This document shows, in pieces, positions 25,440 to 34,405 of a DNA stretch of 64,000 nucleotides (position 1 is its first letter; each line of letters starts with the position of its first letter). Source of the stretch: Oceaniferula flava. Lineage in GTDB: Bacteria > Verrucomicrobiota > Verrucomicrobiia > Verrucomicrobiales > Akkermansiaceae. The notes under the pieces are model-generated. The model had not been told where the DNA came from. It was given only the letters and a program-made list of their open reading frames with translations, and ran no database searches. The stretch is taken from assembly GCF_016811075.1 (NCBI RefSeq), contig NZ_JAFBGL010000003.1, forward strand, positions 248,001 to 312,000, written 5' to 3'. The position numbers were made by a program, and so were the translations under genes.

Positions 25440-26174
25440 TTATTCTGTCCGACCGTTTTTCAGGAAACAGCTGGTCATGTCCATCACTTGGGGTTCGGTG
25501 GCGATGAAGGTGTGATCGGTATCGAGCACGTGGAATTCGTTCAGGCCTTCGATTTTGCCGCTTTTGACGGAGACAATGCCATCGTTGTCCTCATCGAGCA
25601 GCCAGCGGAACAGGGGGATGGTGCTGCGCTGGCCCATGATCACGGCGGAGTCGATTTCCTGCGGTAAAATGGGGGCGTCGAGCACCATTCGGCCGAGTTT
25701 GGCTCCGGCCGGGCCGAGGGTCATTTTCAGCGGCGGCAGGTGGTCTAACCAGTCGATGATCTCGCTGCCCTGATTCGGCGGGGCGAGCATGACGATGCGG
25801 CCGGGCTGCTTCGGCGGCAGCTCTGCGAGCAACTGACGGGTGACGATGCCTCCGAGCGAGTGGGTGACAAAGTGCACCGGGCGTCCATTTTCCTGAGCGG
25901 CAATCACCTCGTGCACCTGACTGATGATTTCCTCCAGAGGTTTGCGGAACGATGGGTAGGGGATATTGACCGTGTGGTAGCCTTGGCGATGCAAGAAGTC
26001 GGCCATCGGGTCCATCGCCCACATGCTGCGCCAGAGGCCGTGCAGCAGGATGACGGTGTCGCCCTCGGCCTGACGGATGCGCGGCTGGTGCCAGGGCATC
26101 GGCAGACGGAGAACGCCGAGACGACGGAATTTGGAGTGTTGCGTTTTCAGAGTGGAGTGACTTGGGTTGCTCAC
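25440..26174 (-). CDS. Alpha/beta-hydrolase, lipase/esterase-like
   Basis: A 244-residue protein. It has an oxyanion-hole region (VILLHGLWRSMWAMDPMADF), the nucleophile elbow THSLGG (Ser about 108) and a late DTDHTFIA segment with the probable catalytic His. The GHSLGG-type elbow and the PPNQGSEI segment resemble triacylglycerol-lipase/PGAP1-like hydrolases. The first 25 residues are polar and lack a signal, and a start at the internal Met (26099) is possible. The substrate is unknown. It lies 70 bases downstream of the next gene on this strand. Confidence 0.8.
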   Translation of the reverse strand: MSNPSHSTLKTQHSKFRRLGVLRLPMPWHQPRIRQAEGDTVILLHGLWRSMWAMDPMADFLHRQGYHTVNIPYPSFRKPLEEIISQVHEVIAAQENGRPVHFVTHSLGGIVTRQLLAELPPKQPGRIVMLAPPNQGSEIIDWLDHLPPLKMTLGPAGAKLGRMVLDAPILPQEIDSAVIMGQRSTIPLFRWLLDEDNDGIVSVKSGKIEGLNEFHVLDTDHTFIATEPQVMDMTSCFLKNGRTE

Positions 26175-26249
26175 AAGCTAGCACGGATTGCGTCGTCCGT
26201 GAGATCGATTTTTGGGCGTGCACACATCGAATGAGTCGATGTCTGGCCG

Positions 26250-27185
26250 TTACTTCCTCACTTGCTGGAGGAAACCGTTCAGCGCTAGAAGCAGATCTGG
26301 GTGCAGCGGCAGGGTGGGATCGTTGTAGGATTTCATCTGTTCCTTGAGGTCACCGGATTGCTTTTTCAGCACGTGGTTCATGCCCTTGATAATTTTCAGC
26401 TGACTGCCCTTAGCCGCCTCATGCATGATCTTGGCATCGCGGACCGTGGTCTGGAGGTCGGTGCTGCCCTGGACGATAAGCACCGGCACTTCGACCTTGG
26501 CGATGGCTTCGGCCGGATCGTATTTGAACCAGGAGATCAGGTAGGGCTGCACGCTGGCGCGGAAAAGCTGCTCCAGCGCTGGCACCGTGTTCTGCACCTG
26601 ATTGCCCTCGCTCAGTGCCTTGAGAGTGAGCTTGGCTCTGCGGAAATAGGCGGGCGGCAGCTGTGCCTGAAGTTGTTCGCTGAGCAATACCGATGCCTTT
26701 CTGCCGGCTCCGGCGACCACCACGAGGCCTGCGCAATCGGTCTTTTTCGCCGCGAGGGTGGCGATGAGAGCTCCTTCGCTGTGGCCTAGCAGGATGATGT
26801 TTTGGTAGCCACGCTGGCGCAGAAATTGGCACCACTGCACGGCATCGTCGACGTAGTGATCGAACAGCAGCTCGGCCTCCTTGACCTGATCAGCTCCGCT
26901 GGCACCGACGCCGCGTTTATCGTAGCGCAGGGTGGTGATGTTTTTGCTGTGGAGTGCCACGGCAAGCAGCTTGAGGCTGTCGTTTTTCGCCTCAGAGCCC
27001 GTGGTGTTCCCATCGCGATCGGTCGGGCCGGAGCCGGCGATCTGGAGCACGGCGGTGGTTTTGTCCTCGCCAGCTGTTAGGAGTGTTCCTTTGATGGTGA
27101 ACCCGCCGGACTGGATGCTAACATCTTCCGCATGGCCGATGGTGACAAGGGCACTGAGGATGGCGAGTGTGATCAAAGTTTTCAT
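26250..27185 (-). CDS. Secreted alpha/beta-hydrolase (serine-aminopeptidase-like)
   Basis: A 311-residue protein with a signal peptide (MKTLITLAILSALVTIGHA). The hydrolase core shows the oxyanion strand VLQIAGSGPTDRDGN, the nucleophile elbow GHSEGALI (Ser near residue 137), a late Asp in VQGSTDLQTT and the final His in KGMNHVLKK. The Ser-Glu-Gly elbow and the GSGPTDRDGN segment are typical of the YqiA/BAAT-like 'alpha/beta hydrolase family protein' group found in the periplasm of Gram-negatives. The substrate cannot be inferred. It lies 14 bases after nagZ on the same strand. Confidence 0.85.
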   Translation of the reverse strand: MKTLITLAILSALVTIGHAEDVSIQSGGFTIKGTLLTAGEDKTTAVLQIAGSGPTDRDGNTTGSEAKNDSLKLLAVALHSKNITTLRYDKRGVGASGADQVKEAELLFDHYVDDAVQWCQFLRQRGYQNIILLGHSEGALIATLAAKKTDCAGLVVVAGAGRKASVLLSEQLQAQLPPAYFRRAKLTLKALSEGNQVQNTVPALEQLFRASVQPYLISWFKYDPAEAIAKVEVPVLIVQGSTDLQTTVRDAKIMHEAAKGSQLKIIKGMNHVLKKQSGDLKEQMKSYNDPTLPLHPDLLLALNGFLQQVRK

Positions 27186-27199
27186 GGTGGAAATGCGGT

Positions 27200-28297
27200 T
27201 TAGTAGTCCTCGACCGGTGAGCGTTTGACGCCTGAGTAGTCGCGGATTTCACGAGCTCCTTCTTCGCCTAACACATCGATGCGGAGTTGCATGGTTTCGG
27301 CATCGAGCTGGTCCCAGAGTTTCATGCTGAACTTGAATGGATCCTTCAGGCGCTTCTTGAGCTTGGCGATCCTTTTCAGTGCGTCATCCACGGTGCCGTT
27401 CGGCAGCTCCTTGAGGTGCTCGACGGCGACGTGTGCGGTCTCCGGCTGGTGGCAGATCATTGCCATGTCATTGCCCGCGGCGATGGCACGCTTCACATCC
27501 GGGCCGCGACCGTAGGTGTTCAGGATGGCTCCCATGTCGAGATCGTCGGTCATGACCACGCCTTTGTAGCCTAACTGATCTCTGAGTAGTCGGGTGATCA
27601 GGTTGTGCGACATCGAGCCGGGCAGACCGGGGCTGTCGGGATCGATGGCGGTGAAGTGCGCGTGGCAGGTCATCAGCGCATCCAGCTCGGGCATCAGTGC
27701 GGTGTAGGGAAGGAGATCGCTTTTCAGCATCTCGGTCACCGATTTGTGCACATGCGGCAGGTCGTGGTGCGGGTCGGCATCGGCCAGGCCGCAGGACGGG
27801 AAATGCTTGCCGCTGGAGAGGACTTTGCGGTGGCGCAGGTTGCGATTGAAGATGCCGGCATTGGTGATGACTTCTTGCGCATCGCTGCCGTAACAGCGAC
27901 CGCGCAGGGCGTTATCGGCCTCGTCATCATAGGAAATATCCAGCACCGGGGCGAAGTCCATGTTGATGCCTAACAGCCTCAACAGATCGGCGGTGATCAT
28001 GCCGTGTCTGGCGATGGCGCCGAGGTCTCCTTTTTCCCGCAGCTCTTGCGCGGATGGTGGCTCGGCGCCAATGTCGCGGGTGCGCGTGACCCGACCGCCT
28101 TCTTGATCGATGGCAATGATCGGCGTCTCGTGCACCACCTCCCGCAGATCATCGGTGAGCTTACGGAGCTGCTCGGGCGACGCCACATTACGACCAAAAA
28201 TCACGAAGCCACCCGGTTGGATGGCTTGGTAAAGCTCGGCGTCAGCCGCAGTGAGCTCCGTGCCTGGAACGCCGAGCAAAAGAAGTTGGCCGTGCAT
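27200..28297 (-). CDS. nagZ: Beta-N-acetylhexosaminidase, GH3 family
   Basis: A 365-residue cytoplasmic glycoside hydrolase of family 3, likely removing GlcNAc from anhydro-muropeptides during peptidoglycan recycling. It has the substrate-binding segment IAIDQEGGRVTRTRD, KHFPSCGLADADPHHDLP (the flexible His-Asp catalytic loop of NagZ) and the nucleophile aspartate in VMTDDLDMGAI. There is no signal peptide, as expected for NagZ. It is 6 bases after argF, an unusual partner, and probably cotranscribed with it. Confidence 0.88.
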   Translation of the reverse strand: MHGQLLLLGVPGTELTAADAELYQAIQPGGFVIFGRNVASPEQLRKLTDDLREVVHETPIIAIDQEGGRVTRTRDIGAEPPSAQELREKGDLGAIARHGMITADLLRLLGINMDFAPVLDISYDDEADNALRGRCYGSDAQEVITNAGIFNRNLRHRKVLSSGKHFPSCGLADADPHHDLPHVHKSVTEMLKSDLLPYTALMPELDALMTCHAHFTAIDPDSPGLPGSMSHNLITRLLRDQLGYKGVVMTDDLDMGAILNTYGRGPDVKRAIAAGNDMAMICHQPETAHVAVEHLKELPNGTVDDALKRIAKLKKRLKDPFKFSMKLWDQLDAETMQLRIDVLGEEGAREIRDYSGVKRSPVEDY

Positions 28298-28303
28298 GAT
28301 CGG

Positions 28304-29242
28304 TTAGTGGGAATCAAACATGCCGCGGAAGGTCTGACCGTAGGAGGCCAGCCTGCAGAGCACGGATTTCTGAACGTGCAGGCGGTTCTCCGCCTGTTGG
28401 AAAATGCTATCGGCATGAGCCTCCAGCACCTCGTTGGTGATTTCCTTGCCGCGGTAGGCAGGCAGGCAGTGCAGCACGATGTGCGATGACTTCGCGTGCT
28501 TGAGTAGCTCGGAGTTGACCTGGTAATCAGCGAACAGCGCCTCTTTTTCGGTCTGCCCTTCCTCACCCATGGAGAGCCACACATCGGTGTTGATGACATC
28601 GGCATCCTTAACGGCTTCCTTGGGATCGGTGGTGAGGGTGACGTTGCTTGCGTTCAGGCGATCGAGGTAGCCTTGCGTTGGCAAACATCCTTGCGGTGCA
28701 GCGATGGCAAGTTCGAAATCGAGCTCCTTCGCGGCCCACATCCATGAGCGTGACATGTTGTTAAAGCCATCACCGACGAAGGCGATTTTCTTTTTCTCCC
28801 AGGTGCCGATGCGTTCACGGATGGTGAGCAGGTCAGCGAGGATCTGACAAGGGTGGGCGTCGTCAGTCAGGGCGTTGATCGTGGGGATGCCGGAGAAATT
28901 GGCAAAGTCGATGACGTCCTGCTGCGCGAATGTGCGGATCACCGCACCGTGCACCATTCGGCCTAACACCCGAGCGGTGTCCTTGATCGGCTCGCCACGG
29001 CCGAGCTGGATATCGTTGGACGACAAAAACATCACCGAGCCGCCAAGCTCGCGGATGCCGACCTCGAAAGAGACACGGGTGCGGGTGGAGGACTTGGTGA
29101 AAATCATCGCCCAAGTCTGGCCCTCGAGAGGTTTTTTCTTATGGCCGCCGTTCTTGCGTTCGGTTTTGAGCGACACAGCGCCGTCGATAATTTTCCAAAT
29201 GCGTTCTTTGGAAAGTTCTTCTATGGAAAGTAAGTGGGTCAT
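28304..29242 (-). CDS. argF: Ornithine carbamoyltransferase
   Basis: A 312-residue transcarbamylase of arginine biosynthesis. The carbamoyl-phosphate motif FTKSSTRTRVSFEVG (residues about 51-65) and the ornithine-site motif VLHCLPAYRGKEI are complete. It lies 34 bases after argD, forming an argD-argF unit with nagZ behind it. Confidence 0.96.
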   Translation of the reverse strand: MTHLLSIEELSKERIWKIIDGAVSLKTERKNGGHKKKPLEGQTWAMIFTKSSTRTRVSFEVGIRELGGSVMFLSSNDIQLGRGEPIKDTARVLGRMVHGAVIRTFAQQDVIDFANFSGIPTINALTDDAHPCQILADLLTIRERIGTWEKKKIAFVGDGFNNMSRSWMWAAKELDFELAIAAPQGCLPTQGYLDRLNASNVTLTTDPKEAVKDADVINTDVWLSMGEEGQTEKEALFADYQVNSELLKHAKSSHIVLHCLPAYRGKEITNEVLEAHADSIFQQAENRLHVQKSVLCRLASYGQTFRGMFDSH

Positions 29243-29276
29243 GGTTTGAAAGTAATCGGGGTTAAGTTACCAGTAT

Positions 29277-30515
29277 TCAGCAAATTGCTAGAGAATCGAG
29301 GGTGTTTTTCAGTATTTCTAAAGCTTCGGAGACTTCAGCCTCAGTGACATTGAGCGGTGGTAGCCAGCGCAAGGTTTCCGGTCCGGCCGGCACGGTGAGG
29401 AGTTTGTTAGCCATCAGTTTTGTGCAGAGGTAGGCGGCTGGAGTGGCTCCTTCAGGCACATCGAGGGCTTCGCTGTTCAGGCCGAATCCTAACAATAGCC
29501 CCTTGCCGCGGATCTCCGTGATCACCGGGTGTTCCCAGCTGGTGATGGCGGTGCGGATCTGCTGCTCACGCTGCTGGACATTGCCGGTGAGTTCCGCGGA
29601 CTGGATCTCTTCCAGCACAGCGAGAGCGGCGGCGCAGGCGAGCGGATTTCCTCCGTAGGTCGACCCGTGGGAGCCGGCGCTCATGAGCGAGGATAGCTCG
29701 GTGCCATCAGCGTCGATGACCCGATCGCTGACGTAGAAAGCCCCGATCGGAAACCCTCCGCCAAGACCCTTGGCCCAGGAAATAGTGTCCGGTTTGAGCT
29801 CGGGACAAATCGACTGCCAGCCCATGTCGGTGCCAGTCCGACCGATGCCGCACTGAATTTCATCGAGCATCAGCAGCAGGTCGTTCTCGGCGCAGAGCTC
29901 AGCGATGCCCTTGAGGAAATCGGCGGTCGCCACGTTGACGCCGCCTTCACCTTGGATGGGCTCTAACATGATGCCGACAGTGCTGTCATTGATCGCTTCG
30001 CGCAGGGCATCAAGATCATTGAATGGCACGTGGCGGAATCCGGGCAGGAGGGGCGCGAAGCCTTCCTGCACCTTCTGCTGACCGGTGGCGGCCATCGAAC
30101 CCAGGGTCCGACCGTGAAAGGACAGGTTGAAAGTGATCACCTCGTAACGCGCTTTGCCATCCTGATCAGGCTTGGCGTGGCCGTAGCGACGGGCGGCTTT
30201 GATCATGCCGTCGTTGGCCTCCGCGCCGGAGTTGCCGAAGAAGATCTTGCCGGGAGTTTTGACAAAGTCCTCCACCAAAGTCCGTGCCAGCTCCTTCTGC
30301 TGGGGGATTTGATAGAGGTTCGAGCAGTGCATCAGGGTGGATGCCTGCGTGCTGATTGCCTGGGAAAGTTTCGGATGACAGTGGCCGATGCTGCAGGTGG
30401 CGATGCCAGCGCAGAAATCGAGGTAGCTATCTCCAGCATCGTCCCAAAGTCGCACACCCTCTCCCCGGACAGCGGTGAGCGGAAAGTTGGCGTAGGTGGG
30501 TAGTAGATAGGACAT
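29277..30515 (-). CDS. argD: Acetylornithine aminotransferase
   Basis: About 412 residues from the ATG at 30515. The frame is open to 30539 but MSYLLPTYANFPLTAVRGEG is the normal family start. A fold-type I PLP enzyme with IATCSIGHCHPKL near the N-terminus, FGNSGAEANDGMIKAARRYG (cofactor phosphate site), LLMLDEIQCGIGRTG, and the Schiff-base lysine in SWAKGLGGGFPIGA. It converts N-acetylglutamate semialdehyde to N-acetylornithine and may also serve lysine synthesis. It is the first gene of the argD-argF-nagZ unit. Confidence 0.94.
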   Translation of the reverse strand: MSYLLPTYANFPLTAVRGEGVRLWDDAGDSYLDFCAGIATCSIGHCHPKLSQAISTQASTLMHCSNLYQIPQQKELARTLVEDFVKTPGKIFFGNSGAEANDGMIKAARRYGHAKPDQDGKARYEVITFNLSFHGRTLGSMAATGQQKVQEGFAPLLPGFRHVPFNDLDALREAINDSTVGIMLEPIQGEGGVNVATADFLKGIAELCAENDLLLMLDEIQCGIGRTGTDMGWQSICPELKPDTISWAKGLGGGFPIGAFYVSDRVIDADGTELSSLMSAGSHGSTYGGNPLACAAALAVLEEIQSAELTGNVQQREQQIRTAITSWEHPVITEIRGKGLLLGFGLNSEALDVPEGATPAAYLCTKLMANKLLTVPAGPETLRWLPPLNVTEAEVSEALEILKNTLDSLAIC

Positions 30516-30626
30516 GACGTGGGAAGTTCTAAGCCTCAATTTTCAAAGTCCAAGTTTCAAGTTCTGAATACGACGTTTTTTGGTATTTGGAGTTTGGATT
30601 TTGAAACTTTCAGCGTAACTTGTGCC

Positions 30627-31012
30627 TGCCGCTCCCCGGACGATCGCGGTGTCTCCTCGGAGGCATCGAGGAAAGTCCGGACGCCACAGGGCAGCGCGCC
30701 TCGTGAAGAACGAGGGACGACCGATGCAAGTCGGCCGGACGGAAAGTGCAGCAGAAAACAAACCGCCTGCTTCGGTAGGTAAGGGTGAAAAGGTGGGGTA
30801 AGAGCCCACCGCTCCAAGGGTAACCGAGGAGGCACGGTAAACCCCGCGCGGCGCAAGACATAACAGGGGAAGGGTGCCCGCCCGATCAGAATCCCCGGGT
30901 ATTAGTCGCACCATTCCGCAAGGAAGGTTCCTCGTTTCGGCGAGGAAAGATAAATGATCGTACAGCTCCGCGAAAGCGGGGTGGACAGAATCCGGCTTAC
31001 AGGGGAGCGGCA
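30627..31012 (+). ncRNA. rnpB: RNase P RNA (class A)
   Basis: The catalytic RNA of RNase P, about 386 bases. The ends pair (TGCCGCTCCCC with GGGGAGCGGCA, helix P1). The universally conserved cores are present: GAGGAAAGTCCGGAC near 30669 and ACAGAATCCGGCTTA near 30986. AGGGTGAAAAGGTGGGGTAAGAGCCCACCG is of the J11/12-P12 type. Open frames across it on either strand are spurious. Confidence 0.97.
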
Positions 31013-31091
31013 TATTTCTCCCTGCTTGGAAATCAGTGGGCAGGGGGCGCTTGCCAGTGGTCGGTGACCCGTGTCGCTTCGCGACTTTGCC

Positions 31092-31250
31092 TTAGGCCGG
31101 AGATTGCTCGGCGAGCATTTTGGCCACGGCTTGTTTCTCCGCCATGGTGCGGGCGTTTTTGAACAGCTCCTTGATGCGGGCGATGCGTTCCATGGTGGAC
31201 TCAGGAAGGCGGCGTTTGTTGCCACGCAGGTCATTGTTGTTAATTTGCAT
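31092..31250 (-). CDS. Small basic protein, 52 residues, unknown
   Basis: ATG at 31250, stop at 31092. It reads MQINNNDLRGNKRRLPESTM, then ERIARIKELFKNARTMAEKQ and AVAKMLAEQSPA. The body is a charged amphipathic helix, and codon use (GC-rich third positions, AAC, CGC) resembles the neighbours. It sits between rnpB and the AraC gene with its own upstream space. No family is recognised. Being short, it may be a chance frame, but its composition argues for a real gene. Confidence 0.5.
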   Translation of the reverse strand: MQINNNDLRGNKRRLPESTMERIARIKELFKNARTMAEKQAVAKMLAEQSPA

Positions 31251-31344
31251 AGTGGTATGACGTTTCGTTGGCGTGATTATCGTGCCTTTTCAGATCCTTG
31301 CAAGTTTTAATTGCTAATGAGACTCAGTTGCAATACAGCTGGCC

Positions 31345-32241
31345 GTGGTGACGGATTTGGAGCACGAACATTTATGCCGTGAGAGGACGGAGGCAGGCTG
31401 GTCGCTCGACTGGTATGGCCTCCGTGACCGAGCCTTCGACTGCAGTCATCTCTTCGTCCCCGGCCAGCTGCACCTGATGTTTAACCTGAGTGGTCAGGGC
31501 GTGGTGATGGGGGAGCGCACGCGGATCGGGGTGTCGCCCAGCACGATCTCGATGTGTTTTCCCAGAAGCAAGGTTATGGCCTCGCGGCTGATCAGCGGTC
31601 AGAATCACGAATTCATCCTGCTCTCGATGACGGCGGAGTGGCTGAAAAAGACACTGGGGCATCGTCAGCAAAGTATCTACGAAGCACTCTGGGCATCGGT
31701 CAGCGGTGACCAGGGTGAGGGCAAACCGGTCGGTCATGTGAGATCGATGACGCTGGCTGAAAAAGACATGGCGCGTCAGTTGTCCGATCCTCCCGTGGAG
31801 GGGGAGGCGGCGACGTTCTGGTATATCGCCAAGGTGACGGAAATTCTCGCCCTGCATCTGTTCCGCCCCACCGACAAGCTCAGTGGGTCAGCCGAAGAGC
31901 CGTTCTGTCTGACACGGAAAAAAGCCAGTGGCGATCGCGTGGGCAAGGTCAATGCCTGGTTGGAAGACCATCTCGACGAGCCCTTGGAACTGGCAAAAAT
32001 CGCAGAACATGTCGGCTGCGCGCCGCACTACCTGAGCCGGCTCTTTTCCAAAGAAGTCGGGCGGACTATTTCCCAACAACTACGCGCCCTCCGCATTGAA
32101 AAAGCGGCAGAGCTGATGGACTCTGGAAGATACAACGTCACCGAGGCGGCTTTCGAGGTTGGCTACAACAGCCTCAGTCATTTCACCAAAGCCTTTGTCC
32201 TCGAGAAGGGGATCAAGCCTTCGGAGTATTTGAATCATTAA
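31345..32241 (+). CDS. AraC-family transcriptional regulator
   Basis: About 298 residues from a GTG start. The N-terminal 190 residues form a ligand or sensor domain (HLFVPGQLHLMFNLSGQGVV) without a recognised signature. The C-terminus has the paired AraC helix-turn-helix: LELAKIAEHVGCAPHYLSRL followed by FSKEVGRTISQQ, then YNVTEAAFEVGYNSLSHFTK and ending GIKPSEYL. Similar regulators (PchR-like) often control iron-acquisition genes. The haem-uptake genes begin 1 kb downstream, so such a role is possible but inferred. Confidence 0.88.
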   Translation: MVTDLEHEHLCRERTEAGWSLDWYGLRDRAFDCSHLFVPGQLHLMFNLSGQGVVMGERTRIGVSPSTISMCFPRSKVMASRLISGQNHEFILLSMTAEWLKKTLGHRQQSIYEALWASVSGDQGEGKPVGHVRSMTLAEKDMARQLSDPPVEGEAATFWYIAKVTEILALHLFRPTDKLSGSAEEPFCLTRKKASGDRVGKVNAWLEDHLDEPLELAKIAEHVGCAPHYLSRLFSKEVGRTISQQLRALRIEKAAELMDSGRYNVTEAAFEVGYNSLSHFTKAFVLEKGIKPSEYLNH

Positions 32242-32255
32242 GTTTTTTTGAGAGA

Positions 32256-32287
32256 TAAAAAAGAGGCCAACAGCGCGTTGACCTCTT
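32256..32287 (-). terminator. Rho-independent terminator after the DUF6607 gene
   Basis: On the minus strand AAGAGGTCAAC and GTTGGCCTCTT form a stem of about 10 pairs with one mismatch, followed by TTTT. It sits between the convergent AraC and DUF6607 genes. Confidence 0.8.
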
Positions 32288-32305
32288 GACGTAGCGGAAA
32301 GATTC

Positions 32306-33274
32306 TTACTTGACGATGAAGGCCTCTAGCGCAGTGGCAATTTCTTCGGAGCTGGCACCTTTTTCATTGTCGTCGCTTGGGATGAGGCGACGGGTGGCTT
32401 TGCGTAGGCTGGTGTCGTTGGCATTTTTTCGGTAGCTGAAAGTTGTCGAATTACTGATGGCTTGATTCCAGAAACCACGCATGTTTTTCCAGAATGATTG
32501 ATTTGCTTTCCAGTAATTCTCGGCTTGGCTGAAATCGTGATCGTCTGCTTTTTCGTAGATGTTGAACCCTCGTTCAGCGCAGAGGAATTCCATTTTTCCA
32601 TCGCGTTTCACCAGCTTCCGGTTCGCCTGCTCATGCACCCAGCCGTTGGCAGAAATGGCATGGGTGTTCACTCCCATGACGACATCGTAATCCTTGCGCT
32701 TGGTGTATTCACGGCGCGGAAGCGGGCGGGGCGATTCCTCGGAAGTCCAGATGCTGGCACCGGCAAAATGGTTCCATGTTCCGTATCCCTCATAGCGTGG
32801 GCTATCGTCGGTCTGGGTGACATACTGGCTCCAAGTCCCTTGTGCTTGATTTGATGTTAGGGTTTTCTTTTTCCACGTCGTTCCTTGCTGATATTCGAGG
32901 ATCTCGGTGTCTTGGTAGGTCCAAACTTGGCCCCAGTGTTTAACGACCACGATGTCCGTTCCGTGATCTACTTGAAGCAGGTGTTGGAGCACGATGTGCT
33001 TGCCGCTGTCTTCCACGACTTTGACTATTTCGTGAGCGGACTCCTGATATGCTTTCTTTTTAAGCGTGTATTGAGGATTGAGTGCATAGGTCTCGTGGAA
33101 ATTGAAGGTCACCTTGTATTTGCCTGCCATGGCCAGAATAGCGGCACGATCTTTTTGAAAATCACTCTGCTGGGCTGGAGTAGGTATTTCTTCGGCTGAA
33201 ACTGTTAGGCTTGATAAGGCGGTAATGCCGAGCACGGCGGCAAGGTGGAGAGTGGGTAATGTTTTCATGTTCAT
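32306..33274 (-). CDS. DUF6607 family secreted protein
   Basis: A 322-residue protein with a signal peptide (TLHLAAVLGITALSSLTVSA). The mature start KDRAAILAMAGKYKVTFNFHETYAL, together with HIVLQHLLQV, VVVKHWGQVWTYQD and WTSEESPRPLPRREYTKRKDY, matches a family (DUF6607) of exported proteins found beside TonB-dependent haem or iron receptors in gammaproteobacteria. The role is unknown. The start may be Met1 or Met3. It is divergent from the gene at 33504 and near the haem receptor, which supports a place in haem acquisition. Confidence 0.75.
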   Translation of the reverse strand: MNMKTLPTLHLAAVLGITALSSLTVSAEEIPTPAQQSDFQKDRAAILAMAGKYKVTFNFHETYALNPQYTLKKKAYQESAHEIVKVVEDSGKHIVLQHLLQVDHGTDIVVVKHWGQVWTYQDTEILEYQQGTTWKKKTLTSNQAQGTWSQYVTQTDDSPRYEGYGTWNHFAGASIWTSEESPRPLPRREYTKRKDYDVVMGVNTHAISANGWVHEQANRKLVKRDGKMEFLCAERGFNIYEKADDHDFSQAENYWKANQSFWKNMRGFWNQAISNSTTFSYRKNANDTSLRKATRRLIPSDDNEKGASSEEIATALEAFIVK

Positions 33275-33503
33275 CGGGCATGTTTATAGCTCTTTCTCAA
33301 ATGATTGGCTGATGCCGAGTTGCAGAAAACTAGCGATTAATTGCGGTGCTAGAACTGGCCGATGGATAAGTGCGGTGGGCTTGTGGGCTTTGCGCATTTG
33401 ATCGCTAAAACATCGCAATCCATCACAGGTGGCAGGCCTGCTGTTATGGTTTGTTGGTGATGACGATTACTTCGCAAAACTAAATACATAGAAACGATAC
33501 AGC

Positions 33504-34391
33504 ATGGATAAAATTGAACAGAAACGAATCGAGGAAGACCTTGAAGCCTCCATGAACCAAGAGGTGCTGTTACTCAAAGGTCTGACGGATGACTTCACCA
33601 AGAACCTTGATTGCATCGGTTCGGCGTATCTGAATGTTAGCCATCACGGAGTGGCCATGGCGGTGAAAAGTAGTTGTTTGAAACCCGAGCGACTGGATGA
33701 AACAGGCACTCTCTGGTGGCCGGAGTCCGGGATCAAGGTGGATACCGAAAGGCTGGAGTCGACCTACGCTGTCGATCACTCTGTCATGGGGGCAGGTGTC
33801 ATCGAATGTGATTTTGAGAGAGCGGCCAATGGCTTTTCTGTGGCGTTTCTTTCTAACGACTATCGCGAAGATCTCTTTGAGTTGATCACCGAGGCTTATG
33901 CGCAAGAACGAGTCAAGGCTGCGGCCTTACAGCGGCAGCGTTTCTTGAAAAGGCCTAACTTTGATGCCTGCGCCTGCTGTGCCGATCGAGCAGACCGCAT
34001 CCGAAAAAACACCGAGGGCCACCCAGTGAGTAAGATTTTATCGATGTATGCCGGGACGGCGTCCAAACTTCGCTTTCACCTTGCAGCGGATCATGTCGAT
34101 ATGCTCTGTGCGTGGGCGATCGATGAAATTCGCTGCCTGTCTGGCGTCATCGTCTGCAGCGGTGCGAAGCATGTGTTACGCCTCGATGCGAGCATGATCC
34201 ACACCATTCAGATCATGAACTCAGTGAAGGGGGGGACCACATATTCCCTGATGAAGTGCTACCATTCACTCGGTGGTCTGATGCTGGAAATTTCACTTGA
34301 GGGGGAATGCCATTCAGAGCAGTGGCACCAAGTCTGTCTCGCGGCTGATTCGAGCTACCACTCCATTTCAGACATTCCCTCCACAAGTTAG
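33504..34391 (+). CDS. Hypothetical protein, possible HemS/ChuX-like haem-handling fold
   Basis: A 295-residue cytoplasmic protein without a signal or membrane segment. It has an N-terminal half (SAYLNVSHHGVAMAVKSS) and a C-terminal half (KLRFHLAADHVDMLCAW, then TTYSLMKCYHSLGGLMLEIS). Both loosely follow the strand-helix-strand plan of HemS/ChuX haem-binding domains, with a CACC cysteine cluster between them (residues about 156-159). The similarity is weak and judged by eye. The neighbours (DUF6607, flavodoxin, haem receptor) make a haem-storage or haem-breakdown role plausible. It is convergent with the flavodoxin gene, 14 bases apart. Confidence 0.4.
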   Translation: MDKIEQKRIEEDLEASMNQEVLLLKGLTDDFTKNLDCIGSAYLNVSHHGVAMAVKSSCLKPERLDETGTLWWPESGIKVDTERLESTYAVDHSVMGAGVIECDFERAANGFSVAFLSNDYREDLFELITEAYAQERVKAAALQRQRFLKRPNFDACACCADRADRIRKNTEGHPVSKILSMYAGTASKLRFHLAADHVDMLCAWAIDEIRCLSGVIVCSGAKHVLRLDASMIHTIQIMNSVKGGTTYSLMKCYHSLGGLMLEISLEGECHSEQWHQVCLAADSSYHSISDIPSTS

Positions 34392-34405
34392 ATGTGGCGG
34401 CAGTA

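Noticed and set aside
30543-31234. Open frames of up to 156 codons on both strands around 30.5-31.2 kb
   Set aside because: They cross the RNase P RNA, have no homology and are typical of frames through structured RNA. Only the 52-codon frame at 31092-31250 is kept, at moderate confidence.
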